Assembly: GCA_964526225.1 (NCBI GenBank)
Contig: CAZGLL010000016.1
Location: 1-34,140 of the forward strand
Direction of reading: 5' to 3'
From: DRYM01 sp964526225
Lineage (GTDB): Archaea > Thermoproteota > Thermoprotei_A > EX4484-217-1
DNA length: 34,140 nt
Shown here: positions 24,413 to 31,745 of the stretch, in pieces
Numbering within the stretch: the first letter of the stretch is position 1
How the letters are laid out: the number at the start of each line of letters is the position of its first letter
Program-made: the position numbers and the translations under genes
Notes under the pieces: model-generated
The model's input: the letters and a program-made list of their open reading frames with translations, nothing else
Told to the model about the DNA's origin: nothing
Database searches by the model: none

Positions 24413-25237
24413 GTGCCTATAGTAGTAATGTTAACGGTATGGAAGCAAAAACATACAGGACTTGGTTATTGGCATCTAGATAGACCATGTACAATTGTAG
24501 GGTATGAAGGCAAATATGCAAAACTCGTAGACCCTGAAGTAGTGAAGCTTGGAGGAAGGTTAGCTGCTATAGGAGCCTATAGAAGAAGTAAAAAGGGTAA
24601 AGATTTCTCCCGACTTAACCCTGTTTATTTCGAAATAGAAAAGAAACCTAACGAAGAATTGCAACAAATCAATGTTAAAAGAATTGATAAGGATATGCTG
24701 GTAGGTAAATGTAGTAGCTTAGACTTCATTAATATTTTAAAAGATATTGGGGCATACGACTACAGGTACTGGTGCTTCCTATTAGAGGATAGTGAATGGG
24801 AGAAGGTAGTTAAAAAACTTAATATTGTAACGCCTAGTTGGTGGGAGAAACTAAGAAAAACTTTAAGAAAAACAAGTAGCTTCATAGTTCAAAAACTGGA
24901 AAGCAGATATAAAGCCGACGACGGACATTGTGTGAGAAGTCGAGCCGAACTTATAATAGACAACTGGCTCTACCACCACAAAATATTGCACGCATACGAA
25001 GCAAGACTTCCAGGCAAAGAAAACATATTCTGCGACTTCTACCTACCACACCACAACATCTACATAGAATACTGGGGTTTAGAAGGAAAACCAGAATACA
25101 GCAGCAAAATCAAACGTAAAAAACGAATATACAAAGAAAAAAGACTTAAACTAATAGAACTCAGAGACGAAGACCTAGAAAAACTAGACGACATACTAAA
25201 ACGCAAACTTGCGGAATTTAATGTTCACTTAGAGTAA
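24413..25237 (+). CDS. Vsr/REase-like nuclease with unknown N-terminal domain
   Basis: 274 residues from GTG 24413. N-terminal ~150 residues are unassigned (KHTGLGYWHLDRPCTIVGY; PVYFEIEKK). From ~168 a nuclease domain: GHCVRSRAELIIDNWLYHH with E179, ILHAYEARLPGKENIFCDFYLP with D208, and IYIEYWGLEG with E219 and W221, then a basic helix and KLIELRDEDLEKLDDIL. The R-S-x-x-E / CDFYLP / YIEYWG order is that of very-short-patch-repair-like PD-(D/E)XK nucleases often found fused to helicases or in defence loci. Codon use changes sharply at ~24930 to A/C-ending codons. The hairpin lies just upstream. Confidence 0.75.
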   Translation: MPIVVMLTVWKQKHTGLGYWHLDRPCTIVGYEGKYAKLVDPEVVKLGGRLAAIGAYRRSKKGKDFSRLNPVYFEIEKKPNEELQQINVKRIDKDMLVGKCSSLDFINILKDIGAYDYRYWCFLLEDSEWEKVVKKLNIVTPSWWEKLRKTLRKTSSFIVQKLESRYKADDGHCVRSRAELIIDNWLYHHKILHAYEARLPGKENIFCDFYLPHHNIYIEYWGLEGKPEYSSKIKRKKRIYKEKRLKLIELRDEDLEKLDDILKRKLAEFNVHLE

Positions 25238-25549
25238 AAAATACTTTAATCTACAGACAATTATATTATCTGATCAAGCTAAAAAAGCATATGGGAGATA
25301 ACGGGTCTAGGTAGTGAAATACATTTACTAACATTTTCCACTAGTTTAATACGTAAAGAACCGCAAGGGATGAGAGATGATAGCGCAAGGCATTTGAAGA
25401 GATCTATATTGTTGTCGTTTTCCTTGGCTGCTCCTTTAACGATCATCATATTGAAGGCAGATACTGTATTCTTTCATCACTTTTGTTATTTGAACATATT
25501 TCAAATACATCAATTATTCCTAACGTATAGTATTAAGTTATTTGAAAAC
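25238..25549. other. Intergenic, nothing recognised
   Basis: About 310 bases between convergent genes. A plus-strand frame at 25370-25606 runs antisense into the PIN gene and looks non-coding. No terminator-like hairpin seen. Confidence 0.35.
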
Positions 25550-26056
25550 CTAATTACAACAATGCGGTGTTCTAACAGCTTTTACAGCCTTTTCCTTTTT
25601 GGGTAATTCCTCAAGTACATCACGGTCATCAGTCCATATACATACTTTCTCGTTTCTGCGGTTTTTTGCTAAATATAATGCTATTGCTACTATAGGAATA
25701 TCACTAGGATCTCTATGACCCACTATTTTCTCTGCTCGCACTATAGATTCTTCATCTGGTTTTTCTGTTATTAATTGAATATTTGCTTTGAGAAGAACAG
25801 CAATCAACGAAAATTCTTTACGAATAAACTCGCTTATGGTTATTTTACCAGATTTAAGTTTCTTTCTAATTTTGAAAGCTATTTTCCGGAACTTACGCTC
25901 TTCAGATATCAATCTTATAAGCTCATCTATAACAACTTTATGAATAACATACTTTGCATCACACTTCTCCAAACATTTACGTATTTTCTCTCCCTTCAAA
26001 ACTGCACTGACTATTATGTTAGTGTCTAAAAGATATAGTGTGCATTCTTCATCCAA
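25550..26056 (-). CDS. PIN-domain nuclease (VapC-like)
   Basis: 168 residues. LYLLDTNIIVSAV with D11, VVIDELIRLI with E45, HRDPSDIPIVAIAL with the third acidic site near 117-120, and IWTDDRDVLEELP with the last near 138-141: the four-acid PIN signature. PIN proteins cleave RNA, usually as VapC toxins. No VapB-type antitoxin is next to it; instead a PD-(D/E)XK-like gene precedes it by 13 bases on the same strand, so the pair is probably one operon. TTG 26056 is the assumed start, with AGAGG unusually close. Confidence 0.8.
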   Translation of the reverse strand: MDEECTLYLLDTNIIVSAVLKGEKIRKCLEKCDAKYVIHKVVIDELIRLISEERKFRKIAFKIRKKLKSGKITISEFIRKEFSLIAVLLKANIQLITEKPDEESIVRAEKIVGHRDPSDIPIVAIALYLAKNRRNEKVCIWTDDRDVLEELPKKEKAVKAVRTPHCCN

Positions 26057-26069
26057 CCTCTTTTCCTCA

Positions 26070-26486
26070 CTAGCCGCTCTTCACATTCTCGTAGAGGACT
26101 TCATACTTTCTACCAGCTAAGTGGAGAATTACTAGGGGTTTAACTTTTCCTGTCACTGCAGCATTTATTGTAGGGCGCTTATAAACATATGCAAGTATTG
26201 GTATAGTCATTTTGGGTTTTATACGTTCATCAATTATCCGCTTATATTTCATAATGGTGACTATATCTTTCGAAGGTTGAGGATGAGTTTTAAATTCAAC
26301 AATAAACCAAGTATTATTATGTATTAATACTAAATCGGGAACTATTCCTCCTATTATCGGCTCATGAACTATGGAAATTTCTTTCTCAGATATAGAAAAT
26401 CTTTCAGACAAGTATTTGATAACATTGTAAATATAAACTTCGACTACAAGTCTTCGCTCAATACGATCCTGAACTTTTAAAGCCAC
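26070..26486 (-). CDS. PD-(D/E)XK nuclease-like protein paired with PIN gene
   Basis: 138 residues from GTG 26486 with GAGGTGA about seven bases upstream. GGIVPDLVLI with D51 and TWFIVEFKTH with E64 and K66 give a complete PD-(D/E)XK motif; the first helix holds E16/E28. PTINAAVTGKVKPLVILHL and the C-terminal strand complete a minimal REase fold. Followed 13 bases later by the PIN gene. In such a position one would expect an antitoxin; whether this protein neutralises the PIN enzyme or acts with it is open. Confidence 0.7.
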   Translation of the reverse strand: MALKVQDRIERRLVVEVYIYNVIKYLSERFSISEKEISIVHEPIIGGIVPDLVLIHNNTWFIVEFKTHPQPSKDIVTIMKYKRIIDERIKPKMTIPILAYVYKRPTINAAVTGKVKPLVILHLAGRKYEVLYENVKSG

Positions 26487-26814
26487 ACTCGCTCACCTCA
26501 GCTAGATATGTCCTTACGTAACTATTCTATATTTACTTTACCTCCACGAAACCGGAGATCCGCTAATACAATGCAAAACTATAATTATCTATAACTTATT
26601 ATCCCTTTTATCAGTTTTCTATTCGCTTGGACTTATTGGTACAGAGGATTTACAGGGTTAATTTTAAATTTCATTCCCTAACATAACAGGTTCCTCAGTA
26701 CATCCTTTCTCTGAAATAATTGTTACAGCTATAAGGTCTAAGAGCACAATGAAGCTGATAAACCTGGTGATAAATATGTTATCGCCGACTTCTTCTTACA
26801 ATTTCTTCAAATAA
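26487..26814. other. Degenerate DNA ahead of the IS607 remnant
   Basis: Gene-free. The last ~80 bases contain fragments resembling the middle of a serine resolvase (FFK then a TAA at 26812-26814 just before YGVKIEI). The rest shows no recognisable frame; an AT-rich promoter for the PD-(D/E)XK/PIN pair should lie near 26500-26530. Confidence 0.35.
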
Positions 26815-26997
26815 TACGGTGTAAAGATAGAAATTATCTATGGCGAAGAACCTAAAGATGCTTATCAAGAACTTGTTGAAGACCTACTAGCAATTGTTAC
26901 ATCATTTGCTGGTAAACTCTACGGGATGAGGTGTCATAGGAAAAAGAAGCTGGTTCAGGGATTTAAGAAGCTCCTAGAAGAGGTAGAGAAAGAATGA
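26815..26997 (+). pseudogene. IS607-family serine resolvase (TnpA), C-terminal remnant
   Basis: The frame reads YGVKIEIIYGEEPKDAYQEL, then a DLLAIVTSFAGKLYGMR stretch and RKKKLVQGFKKLLEEVEKE to TGA 26995-26997. This is the characteristic C-terminus of archaeal IS607 resolvases. The N-terminal MerR-like HTH and catalytic Ser region are gone and a TAA lies immediately upstream at 26812, so it is inactive. The stop overlaps the tnpB fragment start as ATGA, the normal IS607 arrangement. Confidence 0.8.
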
Positions 26998-27089
26998 CCA
27001 GAGTAACGAGGACGGTTATAGTCGGGAGTGTTAAGCTTCCAAGGAAAGTGTTTAAGGTGTTTGTTGAGCTTAAGGGTATGTACCCATAG
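26994..27089 (+). pseudogene. tnpB: TnpB fragment of a decayed IS607 element
   Basis: ATG 26994 overlaps the tnpA stop. Thirty-one codons (TVIVGSVKLPRKVFKVFVEL) match the N-terminus of IS605/IS607 TnpB, then TAG at 27087-27089. The RuvC and zinc-ribbon parts are not recognisable downstream (27090-27380), so the element is a relic. Confidence 0.65.
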
Positions 27090-27385
27090 CTAAAAATGGT
27101 TTTTTGTCTAACTTGCTATTCTACTTTTTCAATTAATCTGTGGATTATTACCCTATCGGTATCCGTGATCTTTCAACACATTAGCTTCTGTTTCACTAAA
27201 ACATGTGGCGATGACATTGTGTCCTTCGGGAAAAGTAAGAAGAGTTTAAGAATATATTGATAGGTAACCGCTAATTCTATTTAAAACTTTTCACACATAG
27301 CAAAACAACTTTTAGTTCCTTTTGGCTTTTAGTTCGTTTTATTTTTAGTACTCTAGTTTAGGTGAAGCGAATGCTGACTGCAACA

Positions 27386-27425
27386 TTTATAAAATGTGTA
27401 TAACGTATTACACAGATGGTGAAAT
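27386..27425 (+). promoter_or_regulatory. Promoter with palindromic operator for the HTH operon
   Basis: TATA box TTTATAAAA at 27386-27394 directly abuts a 20-base imperfect palindrome at 27395-27414: arms TGTGTA and TACACA around a centred ACGT. A GGTGA ribosome site follows at 27418-27422 before ATG 27429. The palindrome covers the expected transcription start, ideal for repression; autoregulation by the HTH protein encoded next is the obvious inference. Confidence 0.6.
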
Positions 27426-27428
27426 AAT

Positions 27429-28061
27429 ATGTTTGAACACCTAGCTGAACGTTTTGCGGAGATTCTCACTAAAGGTGATGTACACGAACTGTTCAGATTA
27501 CTTGAACAACGCTACGGTACAATTTCTGAAGTTTGTGAAAGAATAGGTATTGAAAGAAGGACTTTTTATCATTGGAGAAATGCTAAGCAGATAAATGTTG
27601 AAACAAAGGTTAAGGTGCTTAGGGTAGCTCTAGAGGAACACCCCATAGACACTTTAGAGTTTCTAGCTAGAAAATCTAGAGGAAGAACAAGAGAGATTCT
27701 AGAGTACCTCATAGAACTATTACGTAATGAAATACTTAGCGAGGAAAACCCGGAGAAGCTTGAAGCTTTAGCAAAGAAAACTGAGGAAATAATAAATGAG
27801 TACTCTATACCGGTAATAGAGTTTCTAAGACATGAAGTAAGCAACTTAATTGAAGTAATCCATAGTAAAGGATACAGACTTAAAGTATCGCAGATTATAC
27901 CTGTAGGCATTTTGGAGGTTAGGGCAGTCAAAGCTCCACCAGAAAGTTCTGAATGGACATCTTCAGCGGCAACAACATATCGACACTTAGGCGAAGCTTA
28001 TGGAAACCCCTCTGAAGAAATACCAGCACAATTTAAAATAATTGAAGAGGTTGAAAGGTGA
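27429..28061 (+). CDS. HTH transcriptional regulator, first gene of a three-gene operon
   Basis: 210 residues. An N-terminal HTH: LLEQRYGTISEVCERIGIERRTFYHW (residues ~24-49, given as RYGTISEVCERIG and IERRTFYHWRN) of the transposase/Fis-like type. Long helices follow (LEYLIELLRNEIL; LEALAKKTEEIINEY), likely for dimerisation, and a C-terminal beta-rich part (VSQIIPVGILEVRAVKAPP) that could sense a ligand or partner. Its stop is five bases before the next ATG, whose ribosome site lies in its 3' end. The palindrome at 27395-27414 is its likely operator. Confidence 0.7.
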   Translation: MFEHLAERFAEILTKGDVHELFRLLEQRYGTISEVCERIGIERRTFYHWRNAKQINVETKVKVLRVALEEHPIDTLEFLARKSRGRTREILEYLIELLRNEILSEENPEKLEALAKKTEEIINEYSIPVIEFLRHEVSNLIEVIHSKGYRLKVSQIIPVGILEVRAVKAPPESSEWTSSAATTYRHLGEAYGNPSEEIPAQFKIIEEVER

Positions 28062-28066
28062 TATAG

Positions 28067-28726
28067 ATGATCTATAAGGTGAAATTCTTCAGAATTGCCG
28101 CTAAATTCATCGATGTTACTAAAATTGACTTATATGAACTAATAGATCTTCTGAAGAACTTAGGGTATAATATAACAGCGCCTCATTTGCCCTTTAGGGG
28201 TTTTAAGGCAACAATAAGCGGAAGCGGGCCTGTTGCTGTTAAGGGAAATGTGGTTGTTGATGTAAACACTGAAAGACTTATCATAGGTGTTTCATCGCCT
28301 GAACCCGAGGACTGCATTAGCGAGTTCGTGGTTATAGAGAAAGCTGTCACATCAAAATTTGATGCTTTGAAGAAACCCTACTTTTATGAATTACTTGCAG
28401 AATTAGAGATAGGAAGTGATGGTATTGAGCCTATGGAGTTTCTACAGAAGATATCGAAGGGAAACCTTGTTGCTAAGAAGATATCGAATGCTTTAGGGGA
28501 GAGCCTCTTTGTATTTGGCTATAGACTTGCTAAAGAAAACACGTCGCCTGAAAGCAACGAATGGGTTGATATTGAGATAATACCTTATCTCGTAAGACCG
28601 CATTCATCAATGTACGTATCAGTGGTTTATAGGTCCAAGAATAGAGAGAAGGTGCTGAAAGCGGGTAGGAAACTAGCAGTTATTGCTGATGCATTAAGTG
28701 ATCTCATAAATAGCGTTAAAGAATAA
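28067..28726 (+). CDS. Unknown protein, second gene of the HTH-peptidase operon
   Basis: 219 residues from ATG 28067, with AAGGTGAT spanning the end of the regulator gene. Alpha/beta: N-terminal IYKVKFFRIAAKFIDVTKID, a central beta segment (FKATISGSGPVAVKGNVVVD, then ERLIIGVSS), and a C-terminal NEWVDIEIIPYLVRPHSSMYVSVVYR strand pair with a closing helix. No catalytic motif. The position between a regulator and an HExxH peptidase suggests a sensor or peptidase substrate, by analogy with ImmR/ImmA-type pairs. No family recognised. Confidence 0.65.
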   Translation: MIYKVKFFRIAAKFIDVTKIDLYELIDLLKNLGYNITAPHLPFRGFKATISGSGPVAVKGNVVVDVNTERLIIGVSSPEPEDCISEFVVIEKAVTSKFDALKKPYFYELLAELEIGSDGIEPMEFLQKISKGNLVAKKISNALGESLFVFGYRLAKENTSPESNEWVDIEIIPYLVRPHSSMYVSVVYRSKNREKVLKAGRKLAVIADALSDLINSVKE

Positions 28727-28738
28727 GGTGATAAGGTA

Positions 28739-29017
28739 TTGGGGTATGCACCCTTATGCCGTAACCTTTTTCTAATGGAGTTCTTTGACTTAGCTAGTCT
28801 AATTAGCAGACTAGTTAGTGAGATAGAAGAAGTATTAGGTGTTAGGGTTTTTCTACCTAAAGGTTTAAAAGTCGAAATCGTATCTGGATGTCCTTTCGCA
28901 AGAGGAAGATATGACCCTTTACGGAGAATAATAACATTATGTGATAATCGTTGGTGTAGAAAAACATTCATTCACGAATTCTTTCATGCCACATCTTATT
29001 TGTTAGTGGGGCTTTAA
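28739..29017 (+). CDS. HExxH metallopeptidase-like protein, N-terminal part
   Basis: TTG 28739 lies eight bases after AAGGTG and gives 92 residues. After a helix (LASLISRLVSEIEEVLG) and a strand region (GRYDPLRRIITLCDNRW) comes KTFIHEFFHATSYL with the zinc-peptidase motif HEFFH at 79-83. It stops right after (TAA 29015-29017). Adding one G to the GGGG run at 29008-29011 would continue directly into KTDKLEQEIHLLVEKFWSR and the frame 29119-29565, supplying a downstream Glu as third zinc ligand. The layout, peptidase following an HTH regulator, resembles ImmA/IrrE-type systems. Frame change or error undecided. Confidence 0.7.
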   Translation: MGYAPLCRNLFLMEFFDLASLISRLVSEIEEVLGVRVFLPKGLKVEIVSGCPFARGRYDPLRRIITLCDNRWCRKTFIHEFFHATSYLLVGL

Positions 29018-29118
29018 AAACTGATAAACTTGAGCAGGAAATTCACCTGTTAGTTGAAAAGTTTTGGTCTAGAATAGCTTTTCCACTAGCTGAACCTACA
29101 CAACTAACTCTTTCTCGC

Positions 29119-29565
29119 ATGGACCGTCGTGTTGCACTAGGCGAGATTATTGATCTAGAAGAAAAGCTCGGTATAGTTCTAGCTAAACTTATTAGAAAAA
29201 CCAGGTATGAGTATGCTGAAAACCTTGTGTACGGATTATCAGTTCTTATTGACCGTGATCGGTGGATTATTGAGAAGATTTCTGAGTTAAGTATTGATGA
29301 TTTCCTTAAGAAAGTTATTGACAGGGATCCTAAGGCTTTTATGGAATTTGCTGCTTACACAATGTATCTCACATTTACTTGGGTAGCTTCTATAGCTGCT
29401 CTACTAGGTGTCGTTAAGAACTATAAGGTTGAGAATAGGGATAAGATGGCTCAGTGGTGTAGAGGGTACGCTAAGGAGGTTGAGGATTACATAGATACAC
29501 TAGATGTTCTTGTAAAAGACGATGTCTATGAGGAGCTTCTTGAACTCGGCATCGCTAAGAAGTAG
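29119..29565 (+). CDS. C-terminal part of the HExxH protein (or separate helical protein)
   Basis: From ATG 29119, 148 residues; the frame is open and protein-like back to ~29011 without a start codon, which argues that it is the shifted continuation of 28739-29017 (together ~275 residues). Helical, with a hydrophobic stretch (FAAYTMYLTFTWVASIAALLGVV, ~75-97) that may be one membrane-associated helix, and an acidic C-terminus. No independent ribosome site precedes ATG 29119. If separate, its role is unknown. Confidence 0.6.
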   Translation: MDRRVALGEIIDLEEKLGIVLAKLIRKTRYEYAENLVYGLSVLIDRDRWIIEKISELSIDDFLKKVIDRDPKAFMEFAAYTMYLTFTWVASIAALLGVVKNYKVENRDKMAQWCRGYAKEVEDYIDTLDVLVKDDVYEELLELGIAKK

Positions 29566-29570
29566 CGTAA

Positions 29571-29842
29571 TTGGCTTGCGAAGTTAAGCTAAGTAAGAGA
29601 GCGAAAAATTCCTTAGAAGAGCATCTAAAGACTTGGTTAAGAGAGTCAATGAGAAGTTGAGAGAGTTATCCGTTAATCCCATATGTGAAGAAAGACTTAA
29701 GGGAATCCTAAGAGATTGCTGCAAGACTCGCATAGGGAATTATAGGATAGCGTACCAACCGAAGCCATGCACTGTAATAGTTGTTGATATAGATCATAGA
29801 GACAAATTCTACGATAAATTAAAACGCCTGCTAAAGAGATAA
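29571..29842 (+). pseudogene. relE: RelE-family toxin, frameshifted in an A-run
   Basis: The frame from TTG 29633 gives 69 residues matching the C-terminal two thirds of RelE/ParE toxins (KDLVKRVNEKLREL, LKGILRDCCKTRIGNYRIAYQ, VIVVDIDHRDKFYDKL). The missing N-terminus is in another frame from TTG 29571 (CEVKLSKRAK) and joins perfectly if the AAAAA run at 29604-29608 had one more A, giving KLSKRAKKFLRRASKDL. RelE is a ribosome-dependent mRNA nuclease. No RelB-type antitoxin is adjacent, so it may be a relic, or the antitoxin may be unrecognised. Confidence 0.7.
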
Positions 29843-30113
29843 GACTTCTTGCATACACAAAAAGAGCCCACATAAACACTACCTATAAGGGCAATTAGCA
29901 GAGGAAACAAGCCATACTATTACGGAAATCGTATGCTTAGAGTAAAAATTATAGCCATGAACTATAATGGAACGTTAATAATAATGAACCTGTATTGATG
30001 CTCATGTAAAAGTCCAAGAACATATTTAGTGTAGCACTGCGTGATGTTATTAAGGATAGAGCAAACCTACTTTAAGGCTTAACATGTAAACAGCAAATAG
30101 AAAAAACTTGCAT
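29843..30113. other. Intergenic, nothing recognised
   Basis: About 270 bases of AT-rich DNA between the RelE-like gene and the regulatory region at 30114. No frame, repeat or RNA signal is supported. Confidence 0.35.
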
Positions 30114-30170
30114 GTACCATGGAAGCCGACAAACTTCATATAAAAATAATTGTCGGTTTGTACCATGCGG
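30114..30170 (+). promoter_or_regulatory. TATA box flanked by inverted and direct repeats
   Basis: ATATAAAAAT at 30138-30147 is bracketed by an inverted repeat CCGACAA (30126-30132) / TTGTCGG (30150-30156), itself bracketed by direct copies of GTACCATG at 30114-30121 and 30160-30167. This is a compact operator around a promoter that would drive the small membrane genes from 30265. Related ACCATGCGG and GTACCATG words lie upstream of the ABC permease at 32917-32925 and 32951-32958. Confidence 0.55.
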
Positions 30171-30264
30171 TTACCGAATAAACTTGTAAGCTACATTCTC
30201 CTTAGAAGTTAAAGGAAGCTATAGCCTAAAGTTTCGCTTCACAACTTAACCTTGGTGGGGTGTC

Positions 30265-30440
30265 ATGTCTTGGCTTGGGGAAATGTATAGGAGAATAGCC
30301 GTTGTAAATCTTAGAATAGCTATCAAGATGAAGAAGGAAATTATTAGTATTTGGTGAAGTATAAGTGCAAAGTAATTGATGAATACCTAGTATTGTACAG
30401 AAAGCTTAGACGACTACGCAGTGCTACAAGACTGTTTTAA
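30265..30440 (+). pseudogene. Small basic protein, split by a one-base frame change
   Basis: ATG 30265 follows GGTGGGGTG closely and gives 30 codons to TGA 30355-30357. Adding one T to the TTT at 30350-30352 continues it in frame (LVKYKCKVIDEYLVLYRKL) to TAA 30438-30440, about 58 residues, helical and basic. The next gene starts six bases later, so the two are likely co-transcribed from the 30138 promoter. No family recognised. Confidence 0.4.
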
Positions 30441-30445
30441 ATGGG

Positions 30446-30835
30446 GTGGAGAACACAGTATTTAGTAGATGTGGAAACATGTTCGATAAGAATTCGATGC
30501 TAACTAGGAAGATACTTGTTTATGCTGTATCCCTATTTGTAGCCGCATTGTTGGCTCTGTACTTAACCATGTACACAATCGCCGCATACATGGTTGCTCG
30601 CTGGATCGTTGAGGAATCAGGTAAAGTATTCTGGTGCGGAACCCCAGGCTCCCTATTCCCATGGCCGAAAGAGCCAGGCTACATGGTTGACATACTTTCC
30701 TCAGCAAGCGACCTTGACGCCTTCATCTACAAGTACCTAGTTAGAACAAACATGTTAATATTGATTGTAGCAGCAGCATATTTTCTAACAGCACATCTAG
30801 CACACCACCTTAAACACATAACCAAACAAACCTAG
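30446..30835 (+). CDS. Two-helix membrane protein
   Basis: 129 residues from GTG 30446 (ATG 30479 also possible). Membrane helices at about 22-47 (ILVYAVSLFVAALLALYL...) and 98-116 (NMLILIVAAAYFLTAHLAHH), with a ~45-residue loop between them containing FWCGTPGSLFPWPKEPGY, probably outside the cell, and a His-rich C-terminal tail. No family recognised. It faces (convergently) a MacB-type ABC exporter and shares upstream sequence words with it, so it could be an associated membrane component. Confidence 0.6.
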   Translation: MENTVFSRCGNMFDKNSMLTRKILVYAVSLFVAALLALYLTMYTIAAYMVARWIVEESGKVFWCGTPGSLFPWPKEPGYMVDILSSASDLDAFIYKYLVRTNMLILIVAAAYFLTAHLAHHLKHITKQT

Positions 30836-31028
30836 ATGATTCCAGTTCCTAAACTTGTCCTCTCGAAAACATTGTGCCTATGCTTTAAAACTTCCCAGTA
30901 TTATATCCTAGATTACCGCATAATTCTTATTATATCGCTAACTTAAGGTCTAGAATTTCGTAAACTATGTTTTGAAAGGCATTAAATAGTTTCTGCGGTT
31001 CCGATGGTGTTGGATTGTATTGGGGGTT

Positions 31029-31730
31029 TTAAATGGATAGTATGCATTTTGAGGGGTCGGGTTTCTTTGTTGCTACTATTTTGCCGTCTCTTAGGATGTG
31101 GATTTTTTGTGCGCAATTGGCTATTTCGGGGTCGTGGGTTACGATGATTATTGTTAGTCCTTTCTTGTTTAGGTTTAAGAAGACTTTCATGATTTCTTTG
31201 GAGGATTCGCGGTCGAGGTTTCCTGTTGGTTCGTCGGCTAAAAGTATTTTGGGGTTGTTTGCTAGTGCTCTTGTTATGGCGACTCTTTGTCTTTCGCCTC
31301 CGGAGAGTTTGGTTGGTAGGAAGTTTTTACGGTGTTCTAAACCTACTAGTTTGAGAAGATATTCGGCTCTTCTAATTCTTTCCTTGTTAGGTAAGCCTTG
31401 TTCGAACATTGGGATTTGAACGTTTTCACTTGCTGTTAAAACCGGGATTAAATTATGTAGTTGAAATACGAAGCCTACTGTTTTAGCTCTAAACTCATCT
31501 AAGCTCTTAACTTCGCATAGGTTGACGCCATCAACTATTACTCTGCCAAAATCGGGTCTATCAAGCCCTCCAATAATGTTTAGTAGCGTTGTTTTACCTG
31601 AACCGGAAGGGCCCATTATAGCTATAAAGTCTCCCTCATAGACTTCAAGATTTACTCCATTAAGTGCTTTTACTCTCCCATTTTCATAGGTTTTAACTAA
31701 ATCTTGAATATCAACTATTTTCCTCACCAT
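31029..31730 (-). CDS. ABC transporter ATPase, LolD/MacB type
   Basis: 233 residues with the full ABC signature set: A-loop Tyr (TYENG), Walker A GPSGSGKTT (40-48), Q-loop FVFQLHNLIPVLTA, signature LSGGERQR, Walker B ILLADEPTGN, D-loop LDRES and H-loop VTHDPEI. The LHNLIPVLTAxENV wording after the Q-loop is typical of the MacB/LolD/FtsE exporter group. It follows the permease gene by 15 bases and the two form one minus-strand operon. The likely role is energising export or extraction of a peptide or lipid from the membrane. Confidence 0.93.
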   Translation of the reverse strand: MVRKIVDIQDLVKTYENGRVKALNGVNLEVYEGDFIAIMGPSGSGKTTLLNIIGGLDRPDFGRVIVDGVNLCEVKSLDEFRAKTVGFVFQLHNLIPVLTASENVQIPMFEQGLPNKERIRRAEYLLKLVGLEHRKNFLPTKLSGGERQRVAITRALANNPKILLADEPTGNLDRESSKEIMKVFLNLNKKGLTIIIVTHDPEIANCAQKIHILRDGKIVATKKPDPSKCILSI

Positions 31731-31745
31731 ACCTGCTCTCCCTAA

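Noticed and set aside
25370..25606. Plus-strand 78-codon frame
   Set aside because: Runs antisense into the PIN gene, no ribosome site, Phe/Leu/Ser-rich shadow composition.
27569..27931. Minus-strand 120-codon frame inside the HTH regulator
   Set aside because: Antisense shadow of the regulator gene; Ser/Leu-rich with no motif.
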